Assembly (NCBI RefSeq): GCF_002222655.1
Contig: NZ_CP022423.1
Span: 1 to 64,000 of the forward strand
DNA from: Vitreoscilla filiformis
GTDB lineage: Bacteria > Pseudomonadota > Gammaproteobacteria > Burkholderiales > Burkholderiaceae_C
Reading direction: 5' to 3'
Length of the DNA: 64,000 bases
The translations under genes were made by a program, and so were the position numbers. The notes beneath the pieces are model-generated. The model worked only from the letters and a program-made list of their open reading frames with translations, had not been told where the DNA came from and ran no database searches. Shown piece by piece: positions 1-8,920 of this stretch. The first letter of the stretch is position 1; each line of letters opens with the position of its first letter.

Positions 1-14
1 GCAAGGAGCGCACC

Positions 15-440
15 GTGAGCACACCCGCATTCCCTCTGCCATCCGGCAGCGTTTCGCCAACGCCTGGCGGCATGTGCGCCAAGCCGTTGGGAGAGATTCC
101 TCTGGGCGCCGCGCAGTTGGCGTTCATCAGCCTGGAGATGTCCAACCGAGTCCCACGGGCCGATCAGCGGTTGGAGTTGAGTCTGTCCACGCTGCTGTGT
201 TTGGCGCTGTCTCACCGGGCGGTGGAGGTGTTTGGCAAGGAGCAGGTGCATTGCCTGGATGTGATGGCGGGCATCACGGTGTTCGCCAACCGCCTGGCCG
301 AGACAGCACTGGAGGGCATGGCCACCACCCTGCGCCTGTTCGACGACGGGGCCGGGAGCGGCGGGGACTCCTTTCTTGAGGCCATGCGCGGCATGCAGCC
401 GCCTTCCGCTCCCCCTTCAACCACTCCCACCCTTGATTGA
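15..440 (+). CDS. Hypothetical protein of the Mu-like element
   Basis: This gene of 141 residues starts with GTG, placed 6 bases after AAGGAG at 3-8, which fixes the start well. I do not recognise the family. The middle (residues about 30-110) looks like a compact helical domain and the C-terminus is a Pro/Ser/Thr-rich tail. It lies at the head of the transposition genes and its 3' end overlaps the possible start region of the next gene, so it is probably co-transcribed with them. In Mu this position holds small early regulators, but no helix-turn-helix is evident. Confidence 0.6.
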   Translation: MSTPAFPLPSGSVSPTPGGMCAKPLGEIPLGAAQLAFISLEMSNRVPRADQRLELSLSTLLCLALSHRAVEVFGKEQVHCLDVMAGITVFANRLAETALEGMATTLRLFDDGAGSGGDSFLEAMRGMQPPSAPPSTTPTLD

Positions 441-1419
441 AAGACCCTGCGATGAGCCGCACCCCTACCCCCGCAGTGAAACCCGCCTGGTTGAACTCGC
501 CCCCGGCGCCCTGGATGCCGACCGCGCCGCCGCCGACACGCTGGCCGCGTTGCAAGCCGGCACCAGTGCAGAACGTGACTTGCTGAACCAGCTTCTTGGG
601 CAAGCCCAGATGGCGGATGCCATTGCCAAATTTAGCCGAACGGTTCGGCTGACTAAGCTGGCATTCGTCCGAGAAAACAAGCTTTATCAACAACTTGCGG
701 GGAAGCAAATGCCGAACGGTTCGGCATTACGCGGAACTTGGGAGGAGTTTTGCGAGTTGTTGGGTTATTCCAAAGACAAGGTCGATCTCGACTTGCAAAA
801 CCTGCAAAGCTTTGGCGAAGAGGCTCTGGAAAGCATGTCCCGCATGGGCATCGGCTACCGGGACATGAAGCAGTACCGCCGCCTGCCCGAAGACGCCAAG
901 ACCCTGCTGATCGAGACAGCCAAGACGGGTGACAAAGCCGCCTTCCTCGACCTGGCCGAAGAACTGGTGGAACGACACGCCAAGCAAAAGGCGGATCTCG
1001 AAGCCAAGCTGGACGACGCCACGAAGACCCTGCAAGCCAAGGACGCCGTGCTGGCCCAGGTGAGCACCGACCTGAACGCCGCCAAAGAAAAGCTGGCCCG
1101 CCCCTGGACGCCCAACCCCGAACTGGGCACCCGCAGCGCCACCGAAGACGCCGCCCTGGAAGAGCTGGCCAAGGCCGCCGACGCCAGCGCCCAAAGCGCC
1201 CGCCGCCTGGGCGTGGTGGTGGCTGACATCTGCGCCAACCAGACCAACCAAGCCCTGCGCACCAAAGCCCTGCAAGCCCTGACCTACGTGGTGGTCACGC
1301 TGCGCGAAGTGGTGATTGAACACGGCCTGGAAGTGGAAGTGAGCGACGACGCCCTGGGCACCCGCCCCGCCTGGATGAACGCCGCCTGGCAGCAACCCAG
1401 TGATGACACCACCGCGTGA
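376..1419 (+). CDS. Hypothetical coiled-coil protein; start unclear
   Basis: The open frame is 347 codons if read from TTG 376. Convincing protein sequence begins near the segment LVELAPGALDADRAAADTL (from about 490). It contains a basic helical region (KFSRTVRLTKLAFVRENKLY), a short module around FCELLGYSKDKVDLDLQNL, and a charged coiled coil at roughly residues 205-245. The family is not recognised. No good in-frame start with a ribosome site is visible. An ATG at 452, where a start would be expected, is in the wrong frame, so a one-base indel near 460-490 is possible. It is followed after 11 bases by the next gene and sits in the transposition operon. Confidence 0.55.
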   Translation: MRPCAACSRLPLPLQPLPPLIERPCDEPHPYPRSETRLVELAPGALDADRAAADTLAALQAGTSAERDLLNQLLGQAQMADAIAKFSRTVRLTKLAFVRENKLYQQLAGKQMPNGSALRGTWEEFCELLGYSKDKVDLDLQNLQSFGEEALESMSRMGIGYRDMKQYRRLPEDAKTLLIETAKTGDKAAFLDLAEELVERHAKQKADLEAKLDDATKTLQAKDAVLAQVSTDLNAAKEKLARPWTPNPELGTRSATEDAALEELAKAADASAQSARRLGVVVADICANQTNQALRTKALQALTYVVVTLREVVIEHGLEVEVSDDALGTRPAWMNAAWQQPSDDTTA

Positions 1420-1430
1420 GGAGAACCACG

Positions 1431-1745
1431 ATGAGCCTGAACCCCACCACCGTTGACATCCGCTCCCTCAACGAACAACAGCGCCGGGCGCTGCTGGACT
1501 GCACCGGCCTGAGCCGCCGGCAATCGGCCTACCGCAACTCATTTGTGGTGCGCAAAGGAGGTGCCGATGCGCAGTTGGCCCAGCAACTGGAAGCCAAGGG
1601 CCTGATGTGCTGCAAGCCGTATTTGAACGACCACAGCCTGCTCTACCAAGTGACCCAGGCCGGAATGGATGCAGCGCTGGCCATTGGCGCCCTGAAGCAG
1701 GGCCGCGCCTGGGTGCCCTGCCACGTCACCCCCGCCCAAGCCTGA
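1431..1745 (+). CDS. Hypothetical small protein of the Mu-like element
   Basis: This gene encodes 104 residues. ATG 1431 is chosen because GAGGAG at 1418-1423 overlaps the stop of the previous gene at a normal distance. The protein has no signal peptide or membrane segment. Residues 15-35 (EQQRRALLDCTGLSRRQSAY) and the later GLMCCKPYLNDHSLLYQVT look like a small winged-helix-type fold, which would suit a regulator or a DNA-end protein, but this is only a guess. It lies 24 bases before the rdgC-like gene and is likely part of the same transcript. Confidence 0.6.
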   Translation: MSLNPTTVDIRSLNEQQRRALLDCTGLSRRQSAYRNSFVVRKGGADAQLAQQLEAKGLMCCKPYLNDHSLLYQVTQAGMDAALAIGALKQGRAWVPCHVTPAQA

Positions 1746-1769
1746 CAACCCTCGCCCAAGGAAACGACC

Positions 1770-2726
1770 ATGTTCAAGAACCTGATTTTGTACGCCATCA
1801 CCGGCACCAACCCTGCCCGGTGCGCCGACCTGATTCCTGCGCTGGTGCGCGAGGAGTTCCGCCCCTGCGAGCCGGCCAAGGAACATTCGGCTGGTTGGGT
1901 TGATCCGGCCGACCCGAGCGCGACCCGAGGCGCTTTGGTGCAGCCGTTGTTCTGCCACGGCTGGATGCTGGCCTACAAGACCGAAACCAAGAAGGTGCCC
2001 ACCCAGGCGCTGAAGGCGCGGGTGGCAGAGATGGCCGAGGCCATCTACAAGGAAACCGGGCGCCGCCCCGGCAAGACGGCTGCCAAGGATTTGGCCGAAG
2101 CAGCCAAGTTTGAGCTGTTGCCCCGTGCGTTTGCCCTCCAAGAAACCACGCTGGTGTGGCTGGACACGGACAACGGCTGGCTGGCATTGGACTGCGCCAG
2201 CGCCAAGCGCGGCGCGGACATCGTGACGGCGCTGGTGCGGATGATCCCCGGCCTTGTGGTGACGCCAGTGCAGACGCAGGTTTCCCCGGCTGCGGCCATG
2301 TCCACCTGGCTGGGCAGCGGTGATGCACCCTGGTCGTTTGGCCTGTGCCTGGGCCGCTCCGCCGAGCTGCACCGTCAGGACGAAACCCGCGCCAAGGTGC
2401 GCTACGTCAACCACTCGCTGGTGACGGACGAAGTGCGTGCCCATGTGCGTGAGGGCTACACCGCCAAGCAACTGGCGTTGGAGTGGGATACCCGGATGAC
2501 CTTTGTGCTCACCGATGCCTGGACGCTGCGGAACGTGGCCCTCACCGATGTGGTGCTGGAAGAGAACAAGACGGCGGGCGGCCCCGGCTGGCCTGACGCC
2601 GAGGAGGTTTGGCGCACCGATGCGGTGCTGATGACCGCCGAGCTGCAACGCATGTTGGCCGACTTGATGAACGCCCTGGGCGGCAAGTTGGCGATCGGGC
2701 AACCCGCTGCCACCGCCCAGGCGTAA
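1770..2726 (+). CDS. rdgC: RdgC-like recombination-associated protein
   Basis: RdgC forms a ring around double-stranded DNA and limits RecA-driven strand exchange in E. coli. This protein of 318 residues (E. coli RdgC is about 303) has the family pattern: FKNLILY at the N-terminus, FRPCEP and GWVDP near residue 30-50, a long helical part ending in ELLPRAFALQETTLVWLD, the LDCASAKRGADIV segment, TQVSPAAAMSTWL near 175, the LALEWDTRMTFVLTD strand and a C-terminal LMTAELQRMLADLMNALGG helix. It sits between hypothetical early genes and the transposase, with 23 bases to the latter. Mu itself has no rdgC, so this is an accessory gene. It may modulate host recombination on the element's DNA, which is inference. 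Confidence 0.88.
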   Translation: MFKNLILYAITGTNPARCADLIPALVREEFRPCEPAKEHSAGWVDPADPSATRGALVQPLFCHGWMLAYKTETKKVPTQALKARVAEMAEAIYKETGRRPGKTAAKDLAEAAKFELLPRAFALQETTLVWLDTDNGWLALDCASAKRGADIVTALVRMIPGLVVTPVQTQVSPAAAMSTWLGSGDAPWSFGLCLGRSAELHRQDETRAKVRYVNHSLVTDEVRAHVREGYTAKQLALEWDTRMTFVLTDAWTLRNVALTDVVLEENKTAGGPGWPDAEEVWRTDAVLMTAELQRMLADLMNALGGKLAIGQPAATAQA

Positions 2727-2749
2727 CCCCCACACAAGGAGCGGGCACC

Positions 2750-4561
2750 ATGCCTCCGAGCCATCAAATTTCAGCCGATCAAGTGCTGTACCTGCACGAG
2801 GTACGCACCCGGCTGGACAAGGCCGCGCACGGCGAGTGCGGCGCCATTGCGGATGAGGCGGCGGCGCAGCTTGGCGTGACGCGCAGCACCATCCACCGCC
2901 TACTGGCCGAGCAGCTCGGCCGGGACACGGGGCGCAAGCGCCGCAGCGATGCGGGCAAGCGTGGCGTGACCCACGATGAGCTGATGAAGATCAGCGCGGC
3001 GCTGATGGGCACCTTCCGACGCAAAGGCATCAACCGCATGACCGCCGATGACGCGGTGGAGCTGCTGCGCCACGACACGGTGGGGCTCATCAGCACCCAG
3101 CTTTCCACCAGCAGGCTGCTGGTGCTGCTGCGCGAAGCCGGGCTGCACCCCGACCAGTTGCGCCTGCCGGAGCCGGCGATTCAGGTGGCCACGGAGCACC
3201 CGAACCAGTTCTGGCAAGTGGATGCATCGGTGTGCGTTGTTTATTACCTCAGCAACGCCACCGGGTTGCAGGTGATGGACGAAAAGAAGTTCTACAAGAA
3301 TAAGCCGGCGAATATCACCCGCGTCCAGGAAGAACGGTTGATTCGGTATACCGCCGCCGATGTGAACTCCCATGATTTCCTGACCCGGTATTACCTGGGC
3401 AGTGAATCAGCGGCCAACCTGGGTGAGTTTCTGATCTGGGCGTTTGGTGACAAGGGCGGACGCCACCCGATGCACGGGGTGCCGCTGCATCTGGAGTTCG
3501 ACCCAGGTGCGGCCAACACCTCGGCGCCGGTGCTCAACCTGTGCGAGCGCCTGAAGTCCAAGGTGCTGGTGCATGAGCGTCACCGCTCACGCTCCAACGG
3601 CAGCGTGGAGAAGGCCCACCACCTGGTGGAAATCCACTTCGAGCTGGCCAGCCTGCGCTTTGCCAAAGTGGCCAGCCTGGACGACTTGAACGACAAGGCG
3701 CTGCTGTGGAGCCACTGGTACTGCGGCACGAAGAACCACAGCCGCTACGGGCGCCCGCGCCATGCGCAATGGTTGACGATCACCGCTGACCAACTGCGCA
3801 TCGCTCCCCCGGCGGATGTGATGCGCCGCCTGATGCGGGCGCACCCGATCAAGCGCAAGGTGGACACGAATCTGGAGATCACCTTCGCCTTGCGTGGGGC
3901 CGATGGCAAGGTGAGCCGCCACAGCTACCGCGTGCGCCACTTGCCGGGCGTGAAGGCTGGGGACATGGTGCCGGTGGTGGCCGACCCGTACCACCCGCCC
4001 AGCGTCGAGGTTGGCTATGTGGACGGCAGCACCGGGCGCCTGGCGTGGATGCCGTTCGAGGCGGTGACGTTCACCAGTGCCGGATACGCCACCGACGCAC
4101 CGCAGCGCGGCCAGGAACTGCGCGCCGCGCCGCGTGGCTTGCTGGACGTGAACCGGGATGCGGTGGTGCAAACCGCCTACGGCGGCGACACGCTGGACGA
4201 AGCCAAGGAACGCCAAGAAAAGGGTGGCCTTGTGTTTGCCGGGCAGGTTGACCCGTTTGCCATGCACAAGGCGGATGCCGCCCAACTGCCCACTTACATG
4301 CCCAAGCGCGGGCACCAAGTGGCGGTGGAAGACCGGGCGGTATCCACCCGCCGCCTGACGGTGCCCGAGGCGTGCCAAGAGCTGAAGCGCCGCCTGGGCG
4401 AGCGCTACACGCCCCAGGTGTACGGCTGGGTGCAAGCCCGGTTCGGCGCCGACGGCGTGCCCGAAGACCAACTCGAAACCCTGGCCGAGCAACTGGCGCC
4501 AAGCGCACCCGCTGCCCAGCCCGTGGCCCCGATGCCGCTGCGTGCGGTGGGAGGTTTGTGA
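2750..4561 (+). CDS. Mu A-type DDE transposase
   Basis: This 603-residue protein should cut the element's ends and join them to target DNA. The N-terminal part (residues about 10-75) contains a helix-turn-helix (EAAAQLGVTRSTIHRLLAEQ) for end binding. The RNase-H-like core follows, with a convincing catalytic triad: D158 in FWQVDAS, D251 in LEFDPGAAN, and E287 in NGSVEKAHH, giving the classic D-D-35-E spacing. A beta-rich Mu-C-type domain follows at about 390-480. ATG 2750 is preceded by AAGGAGCGGGC; an upstream frame open from 2609 only shadows the rdgC end. The next gene starts in the stop codon (TGATG), suggesting translational coupling. MuA is 663 residues, so the length is near normal. 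Confidence 0.88.
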   Translation: MPPSHQISADQVLYLHEVRTRLDKAAHGECGAIADEAAAQLGVTRSTIHRLLAEQLGRDTGRKRRSDAGKRGVTHDELMKISAALMGTFRRKGINRMTADDAVELLRHDTVGLISTQLSTSRLLVLLREAGLHPDQLRLPEPAIQVATEHPNQFWQVDASVCVVYYLSNATGLQVMDEKKFYKNKPANITRVQEERLIRYTAADVNSHDFLTRYYLGSESAANLGEFLIWAFGDKGGRHPMHGVPLHLEFDPGAANTSAPVLNLCERLKSKVLVHERHRSRSNGSVEKAHHLVEIHFELASLRFAKVASLDDLNDKALLWSHWYCGTKNHSRYGRPRHAQWLTITADQLRIAPPADVMRRLMRAHPIKRKVDTNLEITFALRGADGKVSRHSYRVRHLPGVKAGDMVPVVADPYHPPSVEVGYVDGSTGRLAWMPFEAVTFTSAGYATDAPQRGQELRAAPRGLLDVNRDAVVQTAYGGDTLDEAKERQEKGGLVFAGQVDPFAMHKADAAQLPTYMPKRGHQVAVEDRAVSTRRLTVPEACQELKRRLGERYTPQVYGWVQARFGADGVPEDQLETLAEQLAPSAPAAQPVAPMPLRAVGGL

Positions 4562-4863
4562 TGAGCAAGAGCATCAAAGAAATTACCCGTGCCGTGAAGG
4601 CCGCGACCGGTAAAACGCCGGCTGAGCTGCTGCTGGAGCGGTTTGAAGAACAGCAAACTTCGACCCTCAAGACCGACGAAACCACCCCAGAAGAGCGGGC
4701 CGCGATTGGTGCTCTGGAGGATGCAATCCGCGCCCTGCCGCGCAGCTTGTTCATTGAAACCAGCGAGCACGAAGGCCGCGCAGCCATCTACAAGCGCACG
4801 GGGCCTGGGGAAATGGTGCTGGTGGGAACCGTCTACCGCAAACGCACGTTTTCACAGGTTTGA
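4561..4863 (+). CDS. Hypothetical protein between transposase and ATPase
   Basis: This is a 100-residue protein whose ATG overlaps the transposase stop codon. It is soluble and begins with a basic helix (MSKSIKEITRAVKAATGKTPAELLLERFEEQ) followed by an acidic linker and a short beta-rich end (AIYKRTGPGEMVLVGTVYRKR). I do not recognise a family. Its position between A and B functions suggests a small accessory factor for transposition. Confidence 0.6.
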   Translation: MSKSIKEITRAVKAATGKTPAELLLERFEEQQTSTLKTDETTPEERAAIGALEDAIRALPRSLFIETSEHEGRAAIYKRTGPGEMVLVGTVYRKRTFSQV

Positions 4864-4875
4864 GGGGTTCAAGTC

Positions 4876-6105
4876 ATGACCCCCAACACCCACCCCCTGC
4901 GCCTGCACACCGTGCTGACCGCCTCGCGGTTGAGCCTGCGCCAAGTGGCTGAACCGGCGGGCATTTCACCGGCAGGTTTGTCACAACTGGCGCTGCATGG
5001 GCAGTGGCCCAAGCGCCGCGATCAGGCCGAACTGCGCCAGGCCGTCACCCGCTCGCTCGCTGACCTGGGCGTGCCAACCGAGCAGCTTGATCACCTGTTC
5101 GAGCCGCTACCGGATGCCACCCAAACCGCCCCCAGCACCACCGACAAGCCCTCTCTGTTGCCCCCGCTGCGCCGCGCCCATCGGGCTGGCACCCACCCCA
5201 ACACCCGCACCACACCCAACCAGGAAGACACCATGCTGATCGCCAAACAGAGCCTGACCACCGACGCTCGCAAGCACTTCAAGTTGTTCACCGGCCCGTT
5301 CGACGACGAGGTGACACAAGACGCTCACCTGTTCGCCAATGCCGAAATCCGGTTCGTGCGCGAAATGGTGTGGCAAGCCGCACTCAACGCCCGCATGTTG
5401 GCCCTGGTAGGCGAGAGTGGCTCAGGCAAGACCACCATCCTGGGCGACCTGAAAGAGCGCATCCAGCGCGAGAACAAACTGCTCAAGATCATCGCCCCCA
5501 GCGTGGTGGGCATGGCCGACAAAGACACCAAGGGCAAGCCGCTCAAGAGCAGCGACATCCTGGCGGCCATCGTGCTCGACCTCGACCCCAAAGCCACCGT
5601 GGCCCAAACCTCCGAGGCGCGCACCCGCCAAGTGTTGAAACTGCTGGAAGAACATCGCAAGGCGGGCTGGGCGCATGTACTGGTTCTGGAAGAGGCGCAC
5701 GACTCACCCTCCACCACCCTCAACCAGTTCAAGCGTTTGCATGAGCGCATGCGCGTGGGTCGGGCTCCACTGCTGGGCATCCTGATGGTGGGCCACCAGG
5801 AGCTGGCCGACAAACTGCAAAAGAACGATGTGCGCGAAGTGCTGCAACGCACCGAGATCGTCGAACTGCGCCCGCTGGGTGTGAAGTCGGGCGACCTGGC
5901 CGCCTACATGGCCCACCGCGTCAAAGCCTACTGTGGTCGGGAGTTGGGCGAACTGTTCGAGCTGGACGCTATCGCGGCCCTGGCCACGCGGCTGCAAGGC
6001 GACATCTACCCGCTGGCCATCAACAATTTGTCCAACCGGGCGCTGAATCAGGCCGCCGAGCTGGGCGCCCCGGTGGTGACTGCTGACGTGGTGCGGATGG
6101 CATGA
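4876..6105 (+). CDS. MuB-like AAA ATPase, target-DNA activator
   Basis: MuB-type proteins bind target DNA with ATP and stimulate the transposase. The N-terminal 60 residues form a helix-turn-helix (LRQVAEPAGISPAGLSQLAL), as in MuB. A Pro/Thr-rich linker follows to about residue 120. The AAA core then shows Walker A GESGSGKTT at about 179-187, Walker B VLVLEEAHD at about 268-276, and arginine-rich sensor segments further on. The 409-residue length is larger than Mu B (312) because of the linker. ATG 4876 follows GAGGGG at 4862. The stop overlaps the next ATG (ATGA). A second in-frame ATG at 5233 would give an ATPase without the DNA-binding head. Confidence 0.85.
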   Translation: MTPNTHPLRLHTVLTASRLSLRQVAEPAGISPAGLSQLALHGQWPKRRDQAELRQAVTRSLADLGVPTEQLDHLFEPLPDATQTAPSTTDKPSLLPPLRRAHRAGTHPNTRTTPNQEDTMLIAKQSLTTDARKHFKLFTGPFDDEVTQDAHLFANAEIRFVREMVWQAALNARMLALVGESGSGKTTILGDLKERIQRENKLLKIIAPSVVGMADKDTKGKPLKSSDILAAIVLDLDPKATVAQTSEARTRQVLKLLEEHRKAGWAHVLVLEEAHDSPSTTLNQFKRLHERMRVGRAPLLGILMVGHQELADKLQKNDVREVLQRTEIVELRPLGVKSGDLAAYMAHRVKAYCGRELGELFELDAIAALATRLQGDIYPLAINNLSNRALNQAAELGAPVVTADVVRMA

Positions 6106-6341
6106 ACACCGCCACCTCCCTGGCCTGGGCTGTGCGCTCCTGGCTGTATCGCCTGGAAGTGGTGTGGCTGCGACACCAACTGGCCACGCTGGCCCGCCGT
6201 GAAGCGGTGTACCGCACGCACATCCAGACCGAGCTGAACTACAGCGCAGCACTGCGCATCGAGCTGGCCCAGATGCTGTCCGAGACCACCATCCAGCGCA
6301 CTCGACTGCGCGCCAGGCTCAGACGCATCTGGCGCGTGTGA
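6102..6341 (+). CDS. Hypothetical small helical protein
   Basis: A 79-residue, strongly basic, all-helical protein that starts inside the stop codon of the ATPase gene (ATGA). It is rich in Arg and Leu with a likely coiled coil across residues 15-75. The family is not recognised. The tight coupling argues that it is translated with the MuB-like protein. Confidence 0.55.
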   Translation: MNTATSLAWAVRSWLYRLEVVWLRHQLATLARREAVYRTHIQTELNYSAALRIELAQMLSETTIQRTRLRARLRRIWRV

Positions 6342-6412
6342 TCCCCGGCGCCCATGCGCCCCGTTGCCGGTCGGCTACCGGCGAAGTTTCCCTCGACAAC
6401 AACCGCAACATC

Positions 6413-7042
6413 ATGAGCACGCAACAAACCTCCACCATCCCCGCCGGCTACATGCAAGACCCGCAGGGCCGACTGATCCCCGAAGCCATGGTCGAAGACA
6501 TCGACAAGCTGCGCGATCAAACGGTGCGCGAAATCGTGGCCGAGTTGAAAGAACTGCAAGCCCTGACCCAAGCCAAAAAACGCAAGACGTTTGATGCCGT
6601 TCAGGCGTTCTGCGAGATCAGCGCTGAGAAGTACGAGATCACCTGGGGCGGCAACAAGGGCAATGTGAGCCTGCGCTCGTTCGATGGTCAGTACAAAGTC
6701 GAACGGGCCATTCAGGACTGCATCGTGTTTGATGAGCGTCTGCAAGTCGCCAAGAACCTGATCAGCGAATGCATCGACGAGTGGATCGCTGAGGGCGTGC
6801 GCCCGGAGCTGGCGGCCATCGCGCAAGACGCCTTCCAGGTGGACAAAGAGGGGCGGGTGTCGGTGGCCAAGGTGTTGAGCCTGCGCCGCTTCAATTTCCC
6901 CGACCCGCGCTGGCAACGCGCCATGCATGTCATCGCCGAATGCATCATGGTCACGGGCAGCCGCAGCTACATCCGGGTCTATGAGCGCGTGGGGGCCACG
7001 AACAAATACGTGCCCATCGTGTTGGACTGGTCGGCCATTTGA
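6413..7042 (+). CDS. DUF3164 family phage protein
   Basis: This protein of 209 residues matches the DUF3164 family, found mainly in Mu-like prophages between the transposition genes and gemA; its function is not established. Visible family features are the N-terminal GYMQDPQGRLIPEAMVEDID, the ITWGGNKGNVSLRSFDGQYKV core near residue 80, and the C-terminal LRRFNFPDPRWQRAMHVIAE near 165. ATG 6413 gives the normal N-terminus; the frame is open back to 6338 but that part has no family character. Confidence 0.85.
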   Translation: MSTQQTSTIPAGYMQDPQGRLIPEAMVEDIDKLRDQTVREIVAELKELQALTQAKKRKTFDAVQAFCEISAEKYEITWGGNKGNVSLRSFDGQYKVERAIQDCIVFDERLQVAKNLISECIDEWIAEGVRPELAAIAQDAFQVDKEGRVSVAKVLSLRRFNFPDPRWQRAMHVIAECIMVTGSRSYIRVYERVGATNKYVPIVLDWSAI

Positions 7043-7056
7043 TCTGGGGGGCTGTC

Positions 7057-7728
7057 ATGTACACAACATCTGCCCGCTACACCCCGGCGCCCAACTCCAA
7101 ACGCGCATCTGTGCTGTCGGTACTGCGCCAAGCCGGCAAACCGCTGTACTCCTGCGAGCTGATTGCCCGCATGATTGAGCTTGGTTCCCCCATCAACGTA
7201 CACCAACTGGCTTGCCTCTTTCGGCCTCTGTTGGCAGCTAAGTTGGTTTACCAAATAGAACCCGAACCAAAATCAGTGTGGGTCGCCGCCGATGCACCAG
7301 TTCAAACCCGGCCCGTCTGCCTGCTGACTCATGAGGGCAGCGTGTTGGACAAAGCGCTGACGTTTCTTATGGGGTGCCCTGATCTGACATCGTCATTGGC
7401 CCGCATTCACACTGCCATTGGTCATTCACGTCACGATGTCCAACGCGAGTTGACCCGCGCCTGTGCCAAGGGGTGTGCGCTCCATTCGTCCGGTATGTGG
7501 CAGTTGGTGCCAGATCGCTGGTTATCGTCCAACGTCAAAACGCGAGCGGCCGCTGCTGCCGTGGCCGCGCCACTGCGGTCGGTTCCCCCCTCCGACTTTC
7601 GCTCAACCATGACCCTGGACGAGACCGATGAACCCCCATTCGTGCATCGCGTTATCCCATCTTGGTTCTGGCAAGCCAAGGTGCCGATCCGCGCAGTGCG
7701 CAGTGTGTTTCACCTGGGAGGACTGTGA
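7057..7728 (+). CDS. Hypothetical protein with helix-turn-helix-like domains
   Basis: The protein has 223 residues. ATG 7057 follows a GGGGGG run at a normal distance. Residues 15-65 (SVLRQAGKPLYSCELIARMIELG) and 95-140 (LARIHTAIGHSRHDVQRELTRA) look like two winged-helix modules, as seen in regulators that test promoter strength or copy number, but no named family is recognised. The C-terminus is low in complexity. It lies between DUF3164 and gemA, and its stop overlaps the gemA start. Confidence 0.6.
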   Translation: MYTTSARYTPAPNSKRASVLSVLRQAGKPLYSCELIARMIELGSPINVHQLACLFRPLLAAKLVYQIEPEPKSVWVAADAPVQTRPVCLLTHEGSVLDKALTFLMGCPDLTSSLARIHTAIGHSRHDVQRELTRACAKGCALHSSGMWQLVPDRWLSSNVKTRAAAAAVAAPLRSVPPSDFRSTMTLDETDEPPFVHRVIPSWFWQAKVPIRAVRSVFHLGGL

Positions 7729-8444
7729 TGGCAACCGCAGCCACAGCTACAACCAAGGCCTCAAAGGCCGCGCCGCTGACGCAACTGTTGGGCATTGCAC
7801 GCACCTGGGCTGATGCGTCGGGCGTGATGACCGAGGCCGAATATCGCCAACGGATGGCGCGCATGTTTGGTGGCCGCACGTCGGCTACCCAACTCACGCG
7901 GGCTGAGCAGTACCACCTGCTGACCACGTTGTTTGAGCGTGAGCTGGGGTGGAAGCGCACGGGCAAGGGGGGCACCCCAGCGCCAGGCTCCGGGCGGCGC
8001 AAGCTGGAGCGCTCGCCAGCGTCCACAAAAATCCGGGCGCTGTGGCTGTTTTTATACGTGCTGGGCGAAGTGCGTGATTCAAGCGAGCGCGCCTTGGCGC
8101 ATTACATCAAGCGTCAAGTCGGGGTCGAAGATCTGCACTGGCTCACGTCACAGCAAAAGTCCGACGTGATTGAAGCGCTGAAGTTCTGGGCTGTGCGCCC
8201 GATGAGCGCCGATGTTGCCAAGATGCGTGCCGCCTTGGAAAACCCGACGATGCGCCAAGACCCTCCCGCCTACCGTGATGCATTGGTGTTCGCCGAACGT
8301 GCGGCTAACAGCGCCAGTTGGGCGCCGTGGTGGCGCGCATGGCAAAGCGCCAGCGCAGCGCTGGGGCGCAAGGTGGATGAGGCGATTGCTAAGCCACTGG
8401 CAACGCCCATCCGCAAGGCCAAGCCGATTGAGGTGGCGGCATGA
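7728..8444 (+). CDS. gemA: GemA-like phage regulatory protein (Mu gp16 family)
   Basis: GemA of Mu alters host gene expression and DNA supercoiling during lytic growth. This 238-residue protein contains the DUF1018 pattern: LTQLLGIARTWADASGVMTEAEYRQ near residue 15, SATQLTRAEQYHLLTTLFERELGW near 55, then a conserved KIRALWLFLYVLGEVRDSSERALAHYIKR and WLTSQQKSDVIEALKFWA. The start overlaps the previous stop (TGATG) and the stop overlaps the next start, so the three genes are coupled. Confidence 0.85.
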   Translation: MATAATATTKASKAAPLTQLLGIARTWADASGVMTEAEYRQRMARMFGGRTSATQLTRAEQYHLLTTLFERELGWKRTGKGGTPAPGSGRRKLERSPASTKIRALWLFLYVLGEVRDSSERALAHYIKRQVGVEDLHWLTSQQKSDVIEALKFWAVRPMSADVAKMRAALENPTMRQDPPAYRDALVFAERAANSASWAPWWRAWQSASAALGRKVDEAIAKPLATPIRKAKPIEVAA

Positions 8445-8839
8445 CTCGCAAAAAGCCGTATCTGTTCATTGAGAACTTGACGGCCGTGGCAGCCCGAGTA
8501 CTGACTGATCGCGGTATGGCGCCAGACACTGCTACGACCATTGGGCGAGAAATCGCAGTGGGGATGTGCAACATGTACGCTCGCACTCACCTGTACATCC
8601 CCGCAGCCATCGACCTGACCAAGCCTCTCAGCGCACGGAATCGCGCCATTCTCAATGCGTACAGTCAACCAAGCCCTACCGCTCGCCCGTTCTCGTCGCG
8701 CCGGGTCGAAGAGCTGGCACAAGAGTACGGTCTGACCGAAACCTACCTGTATGAACTGCTGAGCGACACCATGGACGCAGTGCGCAAAGAGCAAGGATTG
8801 CCGCCGATGGATGAACGGCAAGGGCAGTTCCCGTTGTAA
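8441..8839 (+). CDS. mor: Mor-type transcription activator
   Basis: Mor and C activators of Mu switch on middle and late genes by binding promoters as dimers. This 132-residue protein shows the family layout: an N-terminal dimerisation region, a YIPAAID strand near residue 50, the segment ARNRAILNAY, and a C-terminal helix-turn-helix (VEELAQEYGLTETYLYELL) at about 88-108. It is the last early gene and is followed at once by a terminator. The late genes it should activate are absent from the window, so its present target is unclear. Confidence 0.75.
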   Translation: MTRKKPYLFIENLTAVAARVLTDRGMAPDTATTIGREIAVGMCNMYARTHLYIPAAIDLTKPLSARNRAILNAYSQPSPTARPFSSRRVEELAQEYGLTETYLYELLSDTMDAVRKEQGLPPMDERQGQFPL

Positions 8840-8861
8840 TGCTCAGGCGGGCAAAGCAAAA

Positions 8862-8887
8862 GGGCGGCAAAGTTGGCCGCCCTTTTT
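8862..8887 (+). terminator. Rho-independent terminator after the early operon
   Basis: GGGCGGC at 8862-8868 pairs perfectly with GCCGCCC at 8876-8882 around a 7-base loop, followed by five T. It ends the transcript running from the transposition genes through the Mor-like gene, 22 bases after its stop. Confidence 0.9.
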
Positions 8888-8920
8888 CATTTTCACCGGC
8901 TGAAAGTTATTTCACACACT

